Shown one piece after another: positions 20,445 through 33,384 of a stretch of 64,000 nucleotides of DNA; position 1 is the first letter of the stretch; every line of letters begins with the position of its first letter. The stretch comes from Choanephora cucurbitarum (Eukaryota > Mucoromycota > Mucoromycetes > Mucorales > Choanephoraceae). The position numbers were made by a program, and so were the translations under genes. The notes below the pieces were generated by a model, which was not told the DNA's origin, did no database searches, and saw only the letters and a list, made by a program, of their open reading frames with translations. The stretch is taken from the NCBI GenBank assembly GCA_025331435.1, contig JAIWNI010000025.1, positions 264,689 through 328,688 of the forward strand, written 5' to 3'.

Positions 20445-23400
20445 ATGTCGGATAATACAGCTCCTGAACTACCATCTCGCCATGCTACAGTTGCAGGATC
20501 GAAAACATTAGTCGAATGTCCTTGCTACTCTCCCTTAGCTTTATTGGTTCATTTCGAGACTTTTCAAAGTGATCATCAGCACACTTTCAAAACCTTCTAT
20601 ACTCCATCAACAGCAATAGAAGAAGACGACGACGATGAGTCACTGACCGAGCGCTTCAGTTGTCAAACCTGCCACTCGTGGCTCATTGTTCAGCGTACAA
20701 CATCAAAGGGAAGTCGATGTACAGGACCTGATTATCCTTGTCACCACTTCCACTCACAGGGACGAGAAAACTACCAGTGTTGTGGATGTGGTTATGGTCT
20801 TGCAGCTGAAATGCAACCCCCAGCCTTACCTATTGATGTCCTCAAGCGCTTAGAGGCTACTCGGCCAAAAGCAAGATCGTTTGCTGATTCCGCACAACAG
20901 AAAGAAGCATCACCTACTGTGGAAAGCACTTATTCTACAATTTTGATATATGTCAATGACCTTATTAATGGTACAAGGAGAAGCATCAATTCAGCCAATC
21001 GTGCATTTTTGGAGCGTATTGGATTCAATGATATTAGGTGTGTGTGTATCAATCAAGCTTAATGCTATTAAGAAAAAGCCTAAGACTGACTCAAAAAAAG
21101 TCAAATACTTTTAGAAGTTGTTGGATTCCAACTCGTGGATGGCCACTTCGTGCCTCCAGAAGTCCAGCCCAATTCACCAGAGGAAGAGCGGTTATATCAA
21201 ATTCGCCATGAATTAGTTCTATCATTAGATACACTTCGACAACAATTAGGTTCTACAAGCGTACCTCAGCTACAAGATAATATCAACATCAAAGTAAAAA
21301 CAGCAAATATGCAACCATTACTTGGGCTTGTTACTTCACTTGAAACTCGATATACAACGGATGATGCATATATCAGAAAGGTTTACAATCGTTTTGGTCT
21401 TACACCAGGTGCATCTGATACATTAGTATCATGGATTTATAACAGGTTGCTTAATGAGCCTACTATATCAGTTGATTCTTATGATGCCATGGATGATCTG
21501 ACCACAATTGCCAACCATACAAGCTCTGTGACTCTTCAGACATTAGTAGCTATTGAGCGTAGTCAAGGAAAGATAGGAAAGAACGATATTAGTGATGCAT
21601 ATGCTTATTTCGATGCTCCTGTTGAGACACCAGACGATCTACTCATTGGCCTATATCAGGTCAAGATAACAGATGAGCCTTTTGAAAGAAATAAGCATCA
21701 AGATAAATTGACAACAATTGCAATTGCAAGACAAAGTGCTGAGCTCATTGAGTTTTTGAAACAACAAAAAGGTGTCTCATCACTTTGTGCAGAGAACGCA
21801 ATTGGCAGTAAGTGTTTAGTTTTCTTCTTTTAATCCCTTTTGGGAATTTATCAATTGATCTGTATCTTTGTAGTTCCATCTCATATGATAAACAGTCAGC
21901 GACAAGTGTAAGTTCTCTTTTCTTTTACTTTTATTATTTTGTCAATATGGAATCAAACGAACAATTCAATGGGACCTTTTATTATGCCAATCGTCTTTCA
22001 AAGGAAAAGATTGTTACTAAAGAGAAGCTTACTCATACAACCCACAAAAACTATAGACCTGTAGGCCTTAACAATATCGGCAACACTTGCTATTTTAACA
22101 GTCTGCTTCAGGTAAAGAAAAAAAAACCACAAACAATCTATAACAGTTCCGTCGTATTCATTTTTTTCCTACTCGTTGAAAAAAAAAGTACTACTATACC
22201 ATTGTGCCTTTTAGAGAAACAATGATCCACAACGAAAATTACGTTGAAGATGAATACAGTGAACCAAAAAAGATAGGCGGTATAAAAGTGGATCTATCAG
22301 AAATTCGACGTGCAAAGAGATGTGAGTAGTCAAACCAAAAGAATAGGGTGTCTTTCGGTTCATTTAATATCTTTTTTTTTTGTCTCTTAAGTTGTCACAT
22401 TGTTGAAAGAGTTATTTTGTAACATCCAACGTTGCAAAGAAAGGGCAATTTCACCTCAATACGATTTAGCCTATATGGCTTTATTAAATGAAAAAGACGA
22501 TAGTATTCAAGAGGAAGAAAGCAAGAAGCCTGCAGAAGAAGATCTCTCGCAACTAGTAGCGCAGGACGATAGCAATGGCGATAGTAAAATGAACGTGGGC
22601 GATGATATCCAAAATACCAAAGATAGTGAGGCAGTAGACACTGAAATGATGGAAGCAATTCGAGACGACTCAGAAATTCAGGCTGCCGTAACTGAGGTTC
22701 CTGTGAAAGACGAAGACTTATCATTAGAAGCGCCTCCCTCATATGAATCAATTGTATCTGAAGAGAAACTGAAGCAGCCACTAGTAGATGTAAAGAAACC
22801 AGAGCAAAAGGAGAGACCAAATGTTGATTCAATGATGTTTGGAAGACAGCAAGACGTGACTGAATGCATGGGCAACGTCATGTATCTCGTTGAAGCTGCT
22901 CTTAAACCTCTATCCAAGACAGAAGATGGAGAACAAGTAGATGATATGATACGTCAAACATTCTATGGCAAAGCTCGTCAGATCTTATCATACCGTGACA
23001 ACACAACTTTGCAAACAGTGAAGAAAGAGCAAGAGGAAGATTTCTCGCATATTATCGTGGATGCCAAAGAGGGAAAGAATCTTTACGATATTATGGATGA
23101 ATACTTCTTTGCCAATCAAGTCGATTTTCAAGGTGGGCATGAAGCTACTCGCGAAGTTACTGTCAAATCGTTTCCTCCTATCCTTCAAGTCCTTGTTCAG
23201 GTATGATTTATATACCGCTTTCCTTTGTCTTGTAGTTAAAAAAAGCTCTTACTTGGTTTTTCTTTTAGCGTGTTCAATTTGATCGTGCAACAGTCAACGT
23301 ATATAAATCAAATGCTTATGTTCAGTTTGATAAAACTATTTATCTTGACAGATATATTGAAGATAATTTTGAGGAACTAAAAGATAAACGAGCTCAAGTA

Positions 23401-24029
23401 GCTGCTTGGAGAGCAGAACTGGATACAGTCACTCAAGAAGTCAAGAAGTACACACATTCAGATGTAAATTCATTGAAAAAAAAAAAGTTTTGTACACTGC
23501 TTTGACTGAGACCTGCCGTTCTTTTTTTCTATAGATATGTAAAATGCCAATTCCTGATTTGTTGGATGCAACTCGACAGGTGCTCGAAGATTTTTTGAGA
23601 GATAATAGTGAAGAAACTCAAGAGAAGCAAGAACAGTTTAGAGATGCCTTGGAGTTACTGAACAAAGAAGCTGAAGAGAAACGAGCACTGATTGAGGAAG
23701 GCAACCAAAGAATTACAGAACTAAAGAAGAGCATAGAAACACAATACAAGGATCATACCAAAGTAGCATACAACTTACATGCTGTCTTTATCCATCAAGG
23801 CCAGGCCAACTATGGTCATTATTGGATTTATATCTTAGATCATGTAAAGAATCAATGGTGGAAATACAATGACTCTTTAGTTACTAAAGTCAATGAAAGC
23901 GAAATCTTCCATGACACAACTGGTTCAACTGCCAATCCATATTTCTTGGTATATGTTGATGCAAACCGAACGCAAGAGTATGTTGAGACCATTCCTGCAG
24001 CTCTAGATGATGTTGCTAATGCTGCATAA
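20445..24029 (+). CDS. UBP2: Ubiquitin carboxyl-terminal hydrolase, UBP2 type
   Basis: A cysteine protease that removes ubiquitin, of the yeast Ubp2 class, which trims Lys63 chains together with Rsp5. Exons as read: 20445-21037, 21115-21807, 21874 to about 21905, about 22006-22111, 22189-22321, 22392-23200, 23269-23463, 23535-24029. The N-terminal third has the Cys-rich patch of this class (FSCQTCHSWL, YQCCGCGYGL). The catalytic Cys box is GLNNIGNTCYFNSLLQ, and the His box is NYGHYWIYILDHVKNQWWKY near the C-terminus. Between them are an acidic insertion and a coiled coil (EAEEKRALIEEGNQRITELK). Two problems: the first intron does not join in phase with canonical sites, and the boundary before GNTCYFN is unclear. 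They may be sequence errors, because the rest of the frame is intact. Confidence 0.85.
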
Positions 24030-26072
24030 AACAACTTTTTTTTTTGAATAAAGAACATTGATACAAATTAACAAGAGCACCATTTCCTCATTCTTTAAAA
24101 GTTGTATGTGGCAAAACTAGTCAACTTCATGTAATTAGACATAGCCTTTTGTTGATTTATTTTAGAAGCCCCTAGGATAGATTCCTTGTATGATAAAATG
24201 GAAGTATACGAATCAACATAACTGACTATATCAAAACTTTATCAAAAGGATAAGCAAGTATTTTCATGAACGCAAAAGTGCAAGAGAAGCAAATTTTATT
24301 CGTTTATACGATATTCCAAACTGACTGCCTAAAGTCATAATATATGAAGCAGTTGTCTCAAATGCATGCTTAGATCAACACCATCTATCAGCATCCAAAC
24401 TTACTTGATTTACCTAGGATAAACTATAACAACAACTCTACAAGATTTGCTTTGATTCAGTAAACTCAAGACTTGGATAAGCATTAGTTTTAGTTCAGTG
24501 AATGGGTTAGTTTGATGTTTATCTATATCTATTCTTTCTCAAGCGAAATATGTACACATCTTTTGCCAAAACGATGTCGCATAAGGAAGAGGATTTTATT
24601 ACATCTATGCATCTAGACTGCAACTTCTTTAGCCACTCAAGTGAGCTTGAAAACAAACAATAGGTAACCACTTCCCACAAGCTGCCCACTATCTTCTCTT
24701 GTTGTACTTTTCGTACATGTAATATTTGAGATGCTATATGTTTGATGACTCGATCTAACTTTTGTTGGTCTATGACTAGAGGAATATTGTCATTAATCTA
24801 GCTTAAAATGCTTTGCATTAGGGAAGTGCTGACCTCTTGTCAATGAATGACTATGTCAATCTCAGTCGTATTTGATCCTTAGTACCATTCCATAAAATTA
24901 CGCACTTAATAAAGTAGTCGCTTTATTTAAAAGTATTCATGTTCTTTAGAAATACACTATTAACACTCTGATATGACTTTTCTTTGAGCTTGTTGCCTTT
25001 TTTCAGAAGGTCGTTATGCAGAGCATCTGAAAAAAAATGCCTTTGTTCTTATCCTCGCAAGCGAACATATCTCCAGACCCATGATTGAACAAAATCAAAT
25101 TCACTTTAGAGTCTTCTCCTGTGTCATCAATCTTCTTCATCCTCTATGAATATTTGATTTCGGGAGGCATGACATTCAAATTTATGATTGAACACTTGCC
25201 AGTCTATCATCATTGCATTTTCATACAACCCACCGCTTAATGTTATAGTTCTCATCAAAATTAAGTGCAGAGTATAGCAAGTCGCGGTAAGTATTTCATG
25301 GTGCCAAAGAGCGATGCTATTAGAAATGATATTTTGCAAAGCTCGAGGTTAGAATATAACTTGGTCTGGTAGAATATTTAATTCAACCAACAGTTTCATC
25401 AAAGCTATTGAGAGCAACGTAAAATCACTTGTTTGCAGAACAAAAAGCATGCTCTCAACAAGGAACTCATTGTCTTCCAGTAGTTTGGTATGGGATAATC
25501 GGATAAGAAGATGCCTCTCTTGCTCATTTGTAGCCAATGACAATGTAATCTTTATTCTTCTCTTTGTACTCGGTATTTCGTCTTTGAATCTTTCTGAAAT
25601 CAACCCTGTACTGGATAACACCCTCTCTTTAGTCTTGCTTCATTCTCTCAAAAATCAAACAAGAACTTGAGGAGTTGCGTGTTGCGCATACTAGGAATAG
25701 CATATGCCAGAATAAGCCTAACCTCGTTGACTTGATCAATTGATTTATCTGTTAAGGCAATAGAAGAAAGAAGCTACATGAAGTAGCATTTATTTATGCA
25801 GAATTTTTTATGCCCCAAAGGGTGTGTTACGGTTAAAAGGTTAGCGAATCAGATTAAAAGCACGAAATATTTGCCAAGCTCTTTATAAGCTCAGCTGTTC
25901 GATCCTTTCTATTTTTGATAATTAAGTTTTGGGATTGGTGCCATGATTTTTAATTTCGGAAAAACAAAGCAGATTTATAGCAAACAATAACAAGTTGTGA
26001 TTTCTCTCTCCTTTCTTGTCTTTTTCTCCCCTTTCTACTTCTTTCTTTTTTTTCGACACTTTTCAACAAACA
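24030..26072. other. Gene-poor intergenic region
   Basis: About 2 kb with no convincing gene. On the minus strand at 25127-25621 there are coding-like pieces (TNEQERHLLIRLSHTKLLED, ALQNIISNSIALWHHEILTA) in more than one frame, perhaps another decayed copy of a repeated fungal ORF. A half MITE lies at 24911-24960. Confidence 0.4.
24911..24960. repeat. Half copy of the 99-bp MITE
   Basis: AAGTAGTCGCTTTATTTAAA and the following 30 bases match the left half of the MITE at 15489-15587 (about 40 of 50 bases by eye). The right half is missing. Confidence 0.62.
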
Positions 26073-27000
26073 ATGAACAGACCTCAACCTCCTTCAGTTC
26101 CTAATGGATGGTGAGTTGATCGAAAACTTGTTATTGTTGTACGAGTATGCTAATTCATGTTTTAAAGGCTTGCACTCTGGGATGATGCATCACAGCGTTA
26201 TTACTACGTAGAACAAGCAACTGGAACTTCATATTGGGAATTACCAGCTAGTGCACTAAAAGCAGCGGAAGCGGGGTATCCTCAACCACAGACACAGGGA
26301 TATCCTCAATCACAGACACAAGGCTATCCTCAAACCATGCCAGGTGGTGAAAGCAGCTCTTACCATGGCACTACTGGCTCAACGAATTCGACATATCCTA
26401 CACAATCAACAGGATCTCCGAATGTAGCGGGAGCAGAGGGAGAGCGAGGCATAGGAAAGATGCTTCAAGGTATGCCATAAAGTACACCTGATTCATGCCA
26501 TTCTCATTTACATTTCATAAATTTAGGATTCCCGGGAGGTGCTATTGCTGGCGGCTTATTAGGGTTAGACAGAACAATGATTTGTATTCTAGGACGGATT
26601 GTAATAACACAATGTTTGTTGATATAGTATTGCTGCAGGAAAATTCTTGGGAAATCATCACAGCCATAATAACCAGCATCATAACAATGGAGTAAGTACT
26701 TACAAAACAAACAAGACAAGAAAAGCACTATGCTCAACTCAGATTAGTATCAACAGGGTTATTATCCTCCACCACCACCTTCACATCATGGTAGCTTCAG
26801 TAGCTTGACTCAACATATTCCATTTATTGGCGGAGGTCATGGTAAGGAAGCAAAGCATGCTTTGTGGATAATAAACTGATTTACATAAAACAGATAATCA
26901 TCATGGAGGACATCATCATGGAGGACATCATCACGGAGGACATCATCACGGAGGACATCATGGAGGACATCACGGAGGACATCATCATAGTTTCTTTTAA
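26073..27000 (+). CDS. WW-domain protein with glycine zipper and His-rich tail
   Basis: Six small exons close in frame: 26073-26110, 26168-26469, 26527-26563, 26628-26691, 26757-26841, 26894-27000, about 210 aa. A WW domain opens the protein (NGWLALWDDASQRYYYVEQA then TGTSYWELP), a fold that binds proline-rich peptides. A tandem repeat GYPQPQTQ/GYPQSQTQ/GYPQTMPG follows. A glycine-zipper pair (GFPGGAIAGGLLG, AAGKFLGNHH) is split by an intron. The end is a GGHHH repeat tail likely to bind metal. The WW and zipper pattern resembles small fungal Gly/His/Tyr-rich proteins of unknown role. Function is not known. Confidence 0.75.
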
Positions 27001-27708
27001 GAAAAAGGAATTGTGATGCCCTAAGCTTTTGCAAAAAGATTTAGATATTACAAAACACTTTGTTCTATGGTCTTTTGTTCCAAGTAGAATACTATACAAT
27101 CAATAAAACAAAAGCAGTTCTAAAACAGAAGTTTTTTTTGACAGACTTAAGTATATACCTACTCTAGCTTCTGGATGTTGAGCTGTAGGTGCTTTTCTGT
27201 TGAACAGATTTTATCAAAAAAAATGAGAATATTCCGAATCAAGACAACAAACTCCAGTACAAAGAAAGGCAATGACAAAAAGAATAACAAGCTAGCTGGT
27301 CCCAAACATAGGTGAAGCTTCAAATTGAAAGAGAAATGTCTAGCAGAACTGATTTATATAAGGCAAAAGAAGCTTTAGCACATGTTACATTCATAGAAAT
27401 TGAAATTTTGATTAAATTTTGTGAAATTCAACTTCCTGTAAGTGTATAATGCTAAGTGATTACCTTTTAATTATTTGAAAACTTTGACTATTTACCTAGA
27501 AACTGATATTTGTTATAGACTGTATATGCTCTCTTCTTCTTCTTGTCAAAGTCAGTTTGATAGAAAAAAAAAAAGCTTCATGAAACAAACCACTTAGCTC
27601 ATGAATTTGTCTTTTGTCAATGCATAAACTGAGTGTGACTTGACACGCTTTTAAAAAAAATATGTAGAATCCTGCATTTAGAAATTTATTCTTTCTTTAA
27701 CAAGTTCA
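27001..27708. other. Intergenic, WW gene to Mgr2
   Basis: About 700 bp, A/T-rich, with likely poly(A) signals (CAATAAAAC near 27102). No gene seen. Confidence 0.5.
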
Positions 27709-28050
27709 ATGGAGCCTTCTGCTTTTGAAAAGATGAAGATGGGCGCCGCCATGGGCGGTACAGTAGGCTTATGTATTGGTTTTGTCTTTGGAACTGTCAG
27801 TCTTCTTCGTTATGGTCCAGGCAACAAAAGCGCAGTAAGCCTACTCAGTCAATACATGGTTGGCTCAGCTGCTTCTTTCGGCTTTTTTATGTGTAAATAA
27901 CTGTGACAAGGTTATCACCATTGTTTTACTAACATAGTATTAGCTATAGGATCTGTTGTTCGTTCAGAAAGTCGATTACCTTTTGCTATGAGCGATGCCA
28001 AACGACCCATTCTCGTAAAACCACGCGACAACCAACAGAAATTCATTTAA
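27709..28050 (+). CDS. MGR2: Mgr2/ROMO1 mitochondrial inner-membrane protein
   Basis: A small subunit of the TIM23 presequence translocase, homologous to animal ROMO1. Two exons, 27709-27892 and 27944-28050, give 96 aa. It has two hydrophobic, glycine-zipper helices (MGAAMGGTVGLCIGFVFGTV and YMVGSAASFGFFMSIGSVVR) joined by a short basic loop, and a polar C-terminus, as in the family. The stop lies 104 bp from the stop of the TSC2 homologue, which converges on it. Confidence 0.88.
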
Positions 28051-28154
28051 CCATGTACAATAAAAAAATGTATTATATATCTTTATTCAACGAATATGCT
28101 TTTTTTTTTTTTATAAGGAATAGATGTTTACATGGCAGGGATATAGAAAAGATA

Positions 28155-31100
28155 TTATGTATATTTTGTGAAATCAAGCAAAGCCTCATAAGGATAGCCA
28201 TCTTTGCCCATCTTTCCAGGTGTACCAATATCATTTGTGCTTGGCGTGTTGGCGGCTGTTGTAGACTTGCCTGCCAATCGTTCCTTGACACGCAAGATCT
28301 GTCTAAGTCGTTCTCGCCAATGAGATACATACTCTCGTTTGCCACCTGCTCCTGCACTTTGCCAAAACACTTGAGCAAAAATATTGGCATGAAGGGCAGC
28401 ACCACGCACAAATCCAGGCAACGATTGCGCACTGACCAGCTTGGGCTCTCCCATGGGTCCAATATCAGGCATGTCAGGTCGCTTTTGCATCTCGACCTTA
28501 AAGAAGGTGTTCTCAGTACCTGTCATGGCATGCGTGGGTGAAACTGCTTCTGTTGAGATAGAGTGAGGGGATACCACGATATTGATAAAGTTGAATTGAG
28601 ATGGAAGGGTATCAAATGCATAATCCATGCCAGAATCGTTGTACACGATCGAGACATAATCATTGCCGATATGTCGCTTCTTGGCACTGCATTGAGGGTC
28701 GCGTGTCAGATCGGTCGGCATTAACGTGGCCACATGAAAGACGGCTTCTGTCACATCGTCTTTCCAAAAGTAGGCGAAGGGACCATCAATATCCATTTCT
28801 CTATCCAAACCGCCCGAATTTCCCGTGCGCCCGCGCAACTGCTGAATGGTACCTAAAGCATTTAGGAAGCGAACGTAATCAGGCGAACCATACGTGTTAG
28901 CCAAGATATCCACTTCGTGAGTCTGTCCTTTGCCGACATAAAGTACACCAATCTTGTGGAAATCGACAACTGGAATACGATCAAAGGTAGCAAGGGTACG
29001 TGCTGTGGAATCGTCATTGGGTAAAGGGGGAGAGATGTCCATTGCACGAGCCATGTCAGGGTAATTGTTGAATTGAAGGTATAAGAAGCTTGGATCAATA
29101 GAAGGATCTGTCTTGCGCAATGGTTGGGAGATAGGATGCACTGAAGCATCGATACTGGGTAGTCTTTTAGGTTCTGACATGATACTATGAACGCTTGCAT
29201 GGGCTGCTGCCTCTGCTTGCTTTGGATTGGTTTCTTCAGGCAATGTATGTGCTTGTGGTAATAAGGTAGATGGTGATTTTGTGTCATTGGTGGCGTCTGA
29301 CGAGGTTTTGTTGAGTATATCAATTAGTCCCTTTTGTGAAAGAGAAGGACGACGAGCAAGGCCTGGAGACATGCTGGCTGCAGAAGAAATGGTAACAGCA
29401 GGTGAAGCGGGAGGCGGGCCAGTGGAGGGTGCCATCACAAGTCCCTCTGATCTGGTAGCCACAGTAGCACTGACTACAGCTTGATCTGAAGGTCGGCGTG
29501 TGGGTGCACCTGCAGGAAATCGCTGTTTGCTACCATCATCATCATCAAAAGTAATTCCCAATGCCGAACCTTCTTGCTCTAATTCAACTTTGGGCTCTTC
29601 CTCTTCTTCTTTTTGCTCTAACTGTTCTTCTGATTCTTTTGCATGATCGGCAGACTGCTCTTGGCTCGCTTCTTCTCGATCTTTCAGGATTTGATGTGCT
29701 ATCAAATTGGGTTGATACTGCATCATCAACAAAGCAGGTAAAGTACGATAATCAATGTCGTCCGACTTGATCTTGTTCTCCACATGACACATCATGGATA
29801 CAGTACCAGAGGGTCTTCTGATAGTAACCTCAACCCAACCTAAGGACTTGGCAGTGCGCAAAGTCAATAGTGTATGACCGTAAACCCAAGTTCTTTGATC
29901 TTGCTTTGAAGAGCCTGGTGTTGCCACGTTTTGCTCACCATCACCCATCAATATCTTACTGACGATCGATTTTTCAGGCGACAAACCTACATCAGCAAAA
30001 GTAAATCGAGAGAGCATGTCTATACAGGTATAGGTTTGTTCATCAATCGGCTTGCCTAGAGAGATACCGCTCAGTAGTCTTTGAACAATGAACGGTACAT
30101 GCTTTCTACGTTCTCTTAAAGGAATAGCAGTGAACCAAACAGTGATCACAAGGTATGCCATAATCAAAACATATTGCTTCAATGCTCCTTGACTAATATC
30201 GTTTTGTGTTCCTGAAATCGATAGAGTAGGTGAAGCAACACTGTGGCCTATATTGCTGACATTCGCGTTGTTAATGCTGGCATTAGAGGTCATAAGAGGA
30301 GATGCTGAGGGTGTGTTCAAAGGTGAGGATTGTTGCTGTTGAGAACGAGAATGTTGCAGATAATTGAGGGCAATGGCAAATACAGGCTTATACATATCTC
30401 CAGTAAAATTAGCGTACAAATCAGGCAATCGAGCTAGAGCACTCAGAAACTCCAAAATATGAACAGATACGCTGCTGACTGAAATAATTTGAGACATGCG
30501 TTGTAAAATCTCATTCAACATCTTCGTTACTGAAAGAGGCATTTCATGGCAACAAACAGAGAGCGAGTTGATACAAAGACGAGTAGCTGATGTCACCTGC
30601 ATGATACCCACATAGAACGCATACACAATCTCATCCTGATCTTGTTTTGGTTCAGTGAAGATACGGCGATAAGATATCAAGACAGTCAAAAGGTTATAGG
30701 CATGAACAGTAAGATCATTGCGTTTGATCTGAGGTGGTATATTACTGACATTTTCCAAAAACTTGCGAGTACTTGTCCACCGGACCAGTAAGCGGCGAAG
30801 CTTATTGACAGCAGGAGAAGCACCGCAAAAGAGATGTTTGTTGCTGAGCTGTTGGGACATGCGCCTCAAAACGAACAAGACAACTACCCAGTTGGGGGAA
30901 TCGGATAAAACTTGAATATATGCCTGTAGCATTTGGTCAATATCAAGCACAATGTCGTTCTCAGGATCCTCACTGTAAGACAGAATAGTAGCGTTAGGGT
31001 AAAATACGGGTTTTTTGACAGCTGCAGTAGTTGTGTTGGTTTTGATGGCTGGGCCTGGCATAAAGCTATCTTGTGATCTCTTTAGTTTGGCCTCCATTTG

Positions 31101-33384
31101 TTTCTTTTGCTGTTGAGAACGAATGAATGCAATCACACTGTTTTCTTCTTGAATAGCTAAAAAGAAATAGGTTTGTATTTTGAGAAAAGTATAACATTAC
31201 AGGCTGAAAAGAAAAATAGATAGAGAGTGGGGGAACAAATGACTTACTGTCCTCAATCAGGTAGATATGGTGATTCGTAGGGCAACGAAGACGTAAAAAC
31301 AAATCAAGAGCAACAATTCTAGACCCACCATAAGGACAAGCAAGATCTGAAGGATTGTTTGCAATTTCTGTCAAAACTGCAAATGTCTTTTGACATAGCT
31401 TGCCATTGGATGCCAGCAACAAGTTTTCGAACACTTCCGAAAGCCCAAGCGTGGCGGGGACACCTGTACATTCTGTCTGATTTTTGAAAAACGCATCTGA
31501 GGCTGTATCCATCACGAAATTAGAGGTATTCGCAACGGATCGGTGTGGATGCAACGACTGAGGGTGACTCCGAGATTTGGGTTGCACAACATTCGTCACA
31601 CAGCTACAGGTGGTACATTGACCAAGAATGGATACCAAGCGTTCAAAGATCGACTCATTTTGACAATCAGACAAGGATGAAACAATCAGGTCAATGGCCA
31701 ACTGACGGATGGCATGATCTGTTTCTTTCGGCAGCATTTGCATCATGGGTATCACAATGCTTTCATACATATCTTCTGAATAGAAATCCTTGACAGATGC
31801 ACACACATCGCTCACTATCTGAAGCATCAAAAGGCGAGTGGCTGATGTAGTTGTGTTTGGATTTGTGTGAATGAAAAACATATTGGTGAGTTCCTGCAAC
31901 AGAGTCAGCCAGTTTTCAGTAGAAGGCAATAAAGAGTGTTCGGTCACATAATATTCCAGCAATAACCGAGCTGTGTTGTCATCACAATAGCCACGAAGTT
32001 CGTAGAGCACTTGCATGAAGCGAATCAGTGGTCCCTTGTACAGCTTGTTTTTGAGTAACCGGATCACAGTCTGACTAAATCGAGAAAATTGCAGGATGCA
32101 TAAAGATGCATCTGATGTAAGGTTAAAAAGGTCTACATCATAATTGCTATTATTGTCGGTTATTTTGAGTATATACTGCACAATCAAGTCTATTATGTCC
32201 CAAACAGTCTCCCATTCCATCAATCCAAGATCGTTGTCTTCTGATTCGACTAGGGCCATTAGGCACTCTAAGATTGTTCCGTGAGTGGTATCTGTACCTT
32301 TGCTGGCAGCTCTCTTCAGGTACATTAAAATGACTGAATCTGATAGCATATACGTCTCTACACCTGTTTTATTCTTTCCCCAAGCTGTCTCGCTCAACAG
32401 CCTCATGGCACCTTTGATCAATACATTCTCATCCTTCTTCGAGGGTTCTTGATCGATGAATCGACAGATGGTGAGAATGGCAGAGTGAGCACAATGAGAT
32501 CGAAGCAAGTTTTGGTAAATTGGCCAACAGGCGATGGTTGATTTTGCTGTGCTGTTAGGAGGCAAGAGAATGACAGAAGAAGCCAACATATCTAAAAAGG
32601 GTGTGAGTGCTTCAAAAGGTACGAATCGATAGCGAACGACGATGTCTGTGAATTCGAGACATGCTTGTCTGTCGCCTGGTTGATGAGAAGAAAAAAAGGC
32701 TTGGTGAACTGCTAAGAGTATCTGGGTGACCTCATCATCTTCGAAAAGAGCAAAATTGAACTTGCAGATCACAGTCAAGAGATGCAATATTTCACTTAAA
32801 TAGGGTATCGTCTGTTGTTGTTGTTGTGATGGTTGATGTTCAATTGCCATTTCTAACCAGTGAATCAATAGTTTGCAAACGTTCTTTTCAAATCCAGAGA
32901 TATCTCGACCACCTTTGCATAATGCAAACAAAACTCGATACATATCGTTAAAATCATCCCAAACCGTATAACTGCGCAAAAGAGCATAGAAAGTGACCCG
33001 TGCCATGCCCAAATCGGCATATTGACCCATAATGCAAGCCTGCATGAATTCAAAAACAGTGTGTCGAGCTTCCTGTGGCATGTTGGGCTGCAAAATGTCT
33101 TGGACTGTAAAGAACACATTTTCCAGGTGAGTAAAGCGATAGTTTTTGCAGATGTCTGAGAATGCCTGCAAGTGTTTGCATCGAGAAGCCAAAGGTTGAT
33201 TTACTTCAAGTAATGGTAAAACAGGTCGTGCATCAAGTGGTTGGGAAGGATCTCTTGAAGAGAGATTCAAACAAGCTTCTACAGAGATGGATGAGGCGCG
33301 TGGTCGAAGTATGTTGCTAAACCATGCCGTAGGTTGCTTTGACGAGCTGTGTGGAGTAGGTGAAGGTGGAGGATTGCTCGACAT
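28155..33384 (-). CDS. TSC2: Tuberin (TSC2) homologue, Rheb GTPase-activating protein
   Basis: TSC2 with TSC1 turns off the GTPase Rheb and so restrains TORC1 when nutrients are low. Two exons, 33384-31248 and 31156-28155, join in phase 1 and give about 1,712 aa. The N-terminal two thirds is a helical-repeat tuberin region (HLENVFFTVQDILQPNMPQE, YGGSRIVALDLFLRLRCP). A low-complexity acidic, Pro/Ser-rich linker follows around residues 1190-1400. The C-terminal RapGAP domain is at roughly residues 1440-1660 (GKGQTHEVDILANTYGSPDY, KKRHIGNDYVSIVYNDSG, PSQFNFINIVVSPHS). The HIGNDYV(S/T)IV(Y/F)N stretch, which carries the family's catalytic asparagine loop, is intact. Many fungi, including S. cerevisiae, have lost this gene; here it looks complete. 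Confidence 0.93.
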
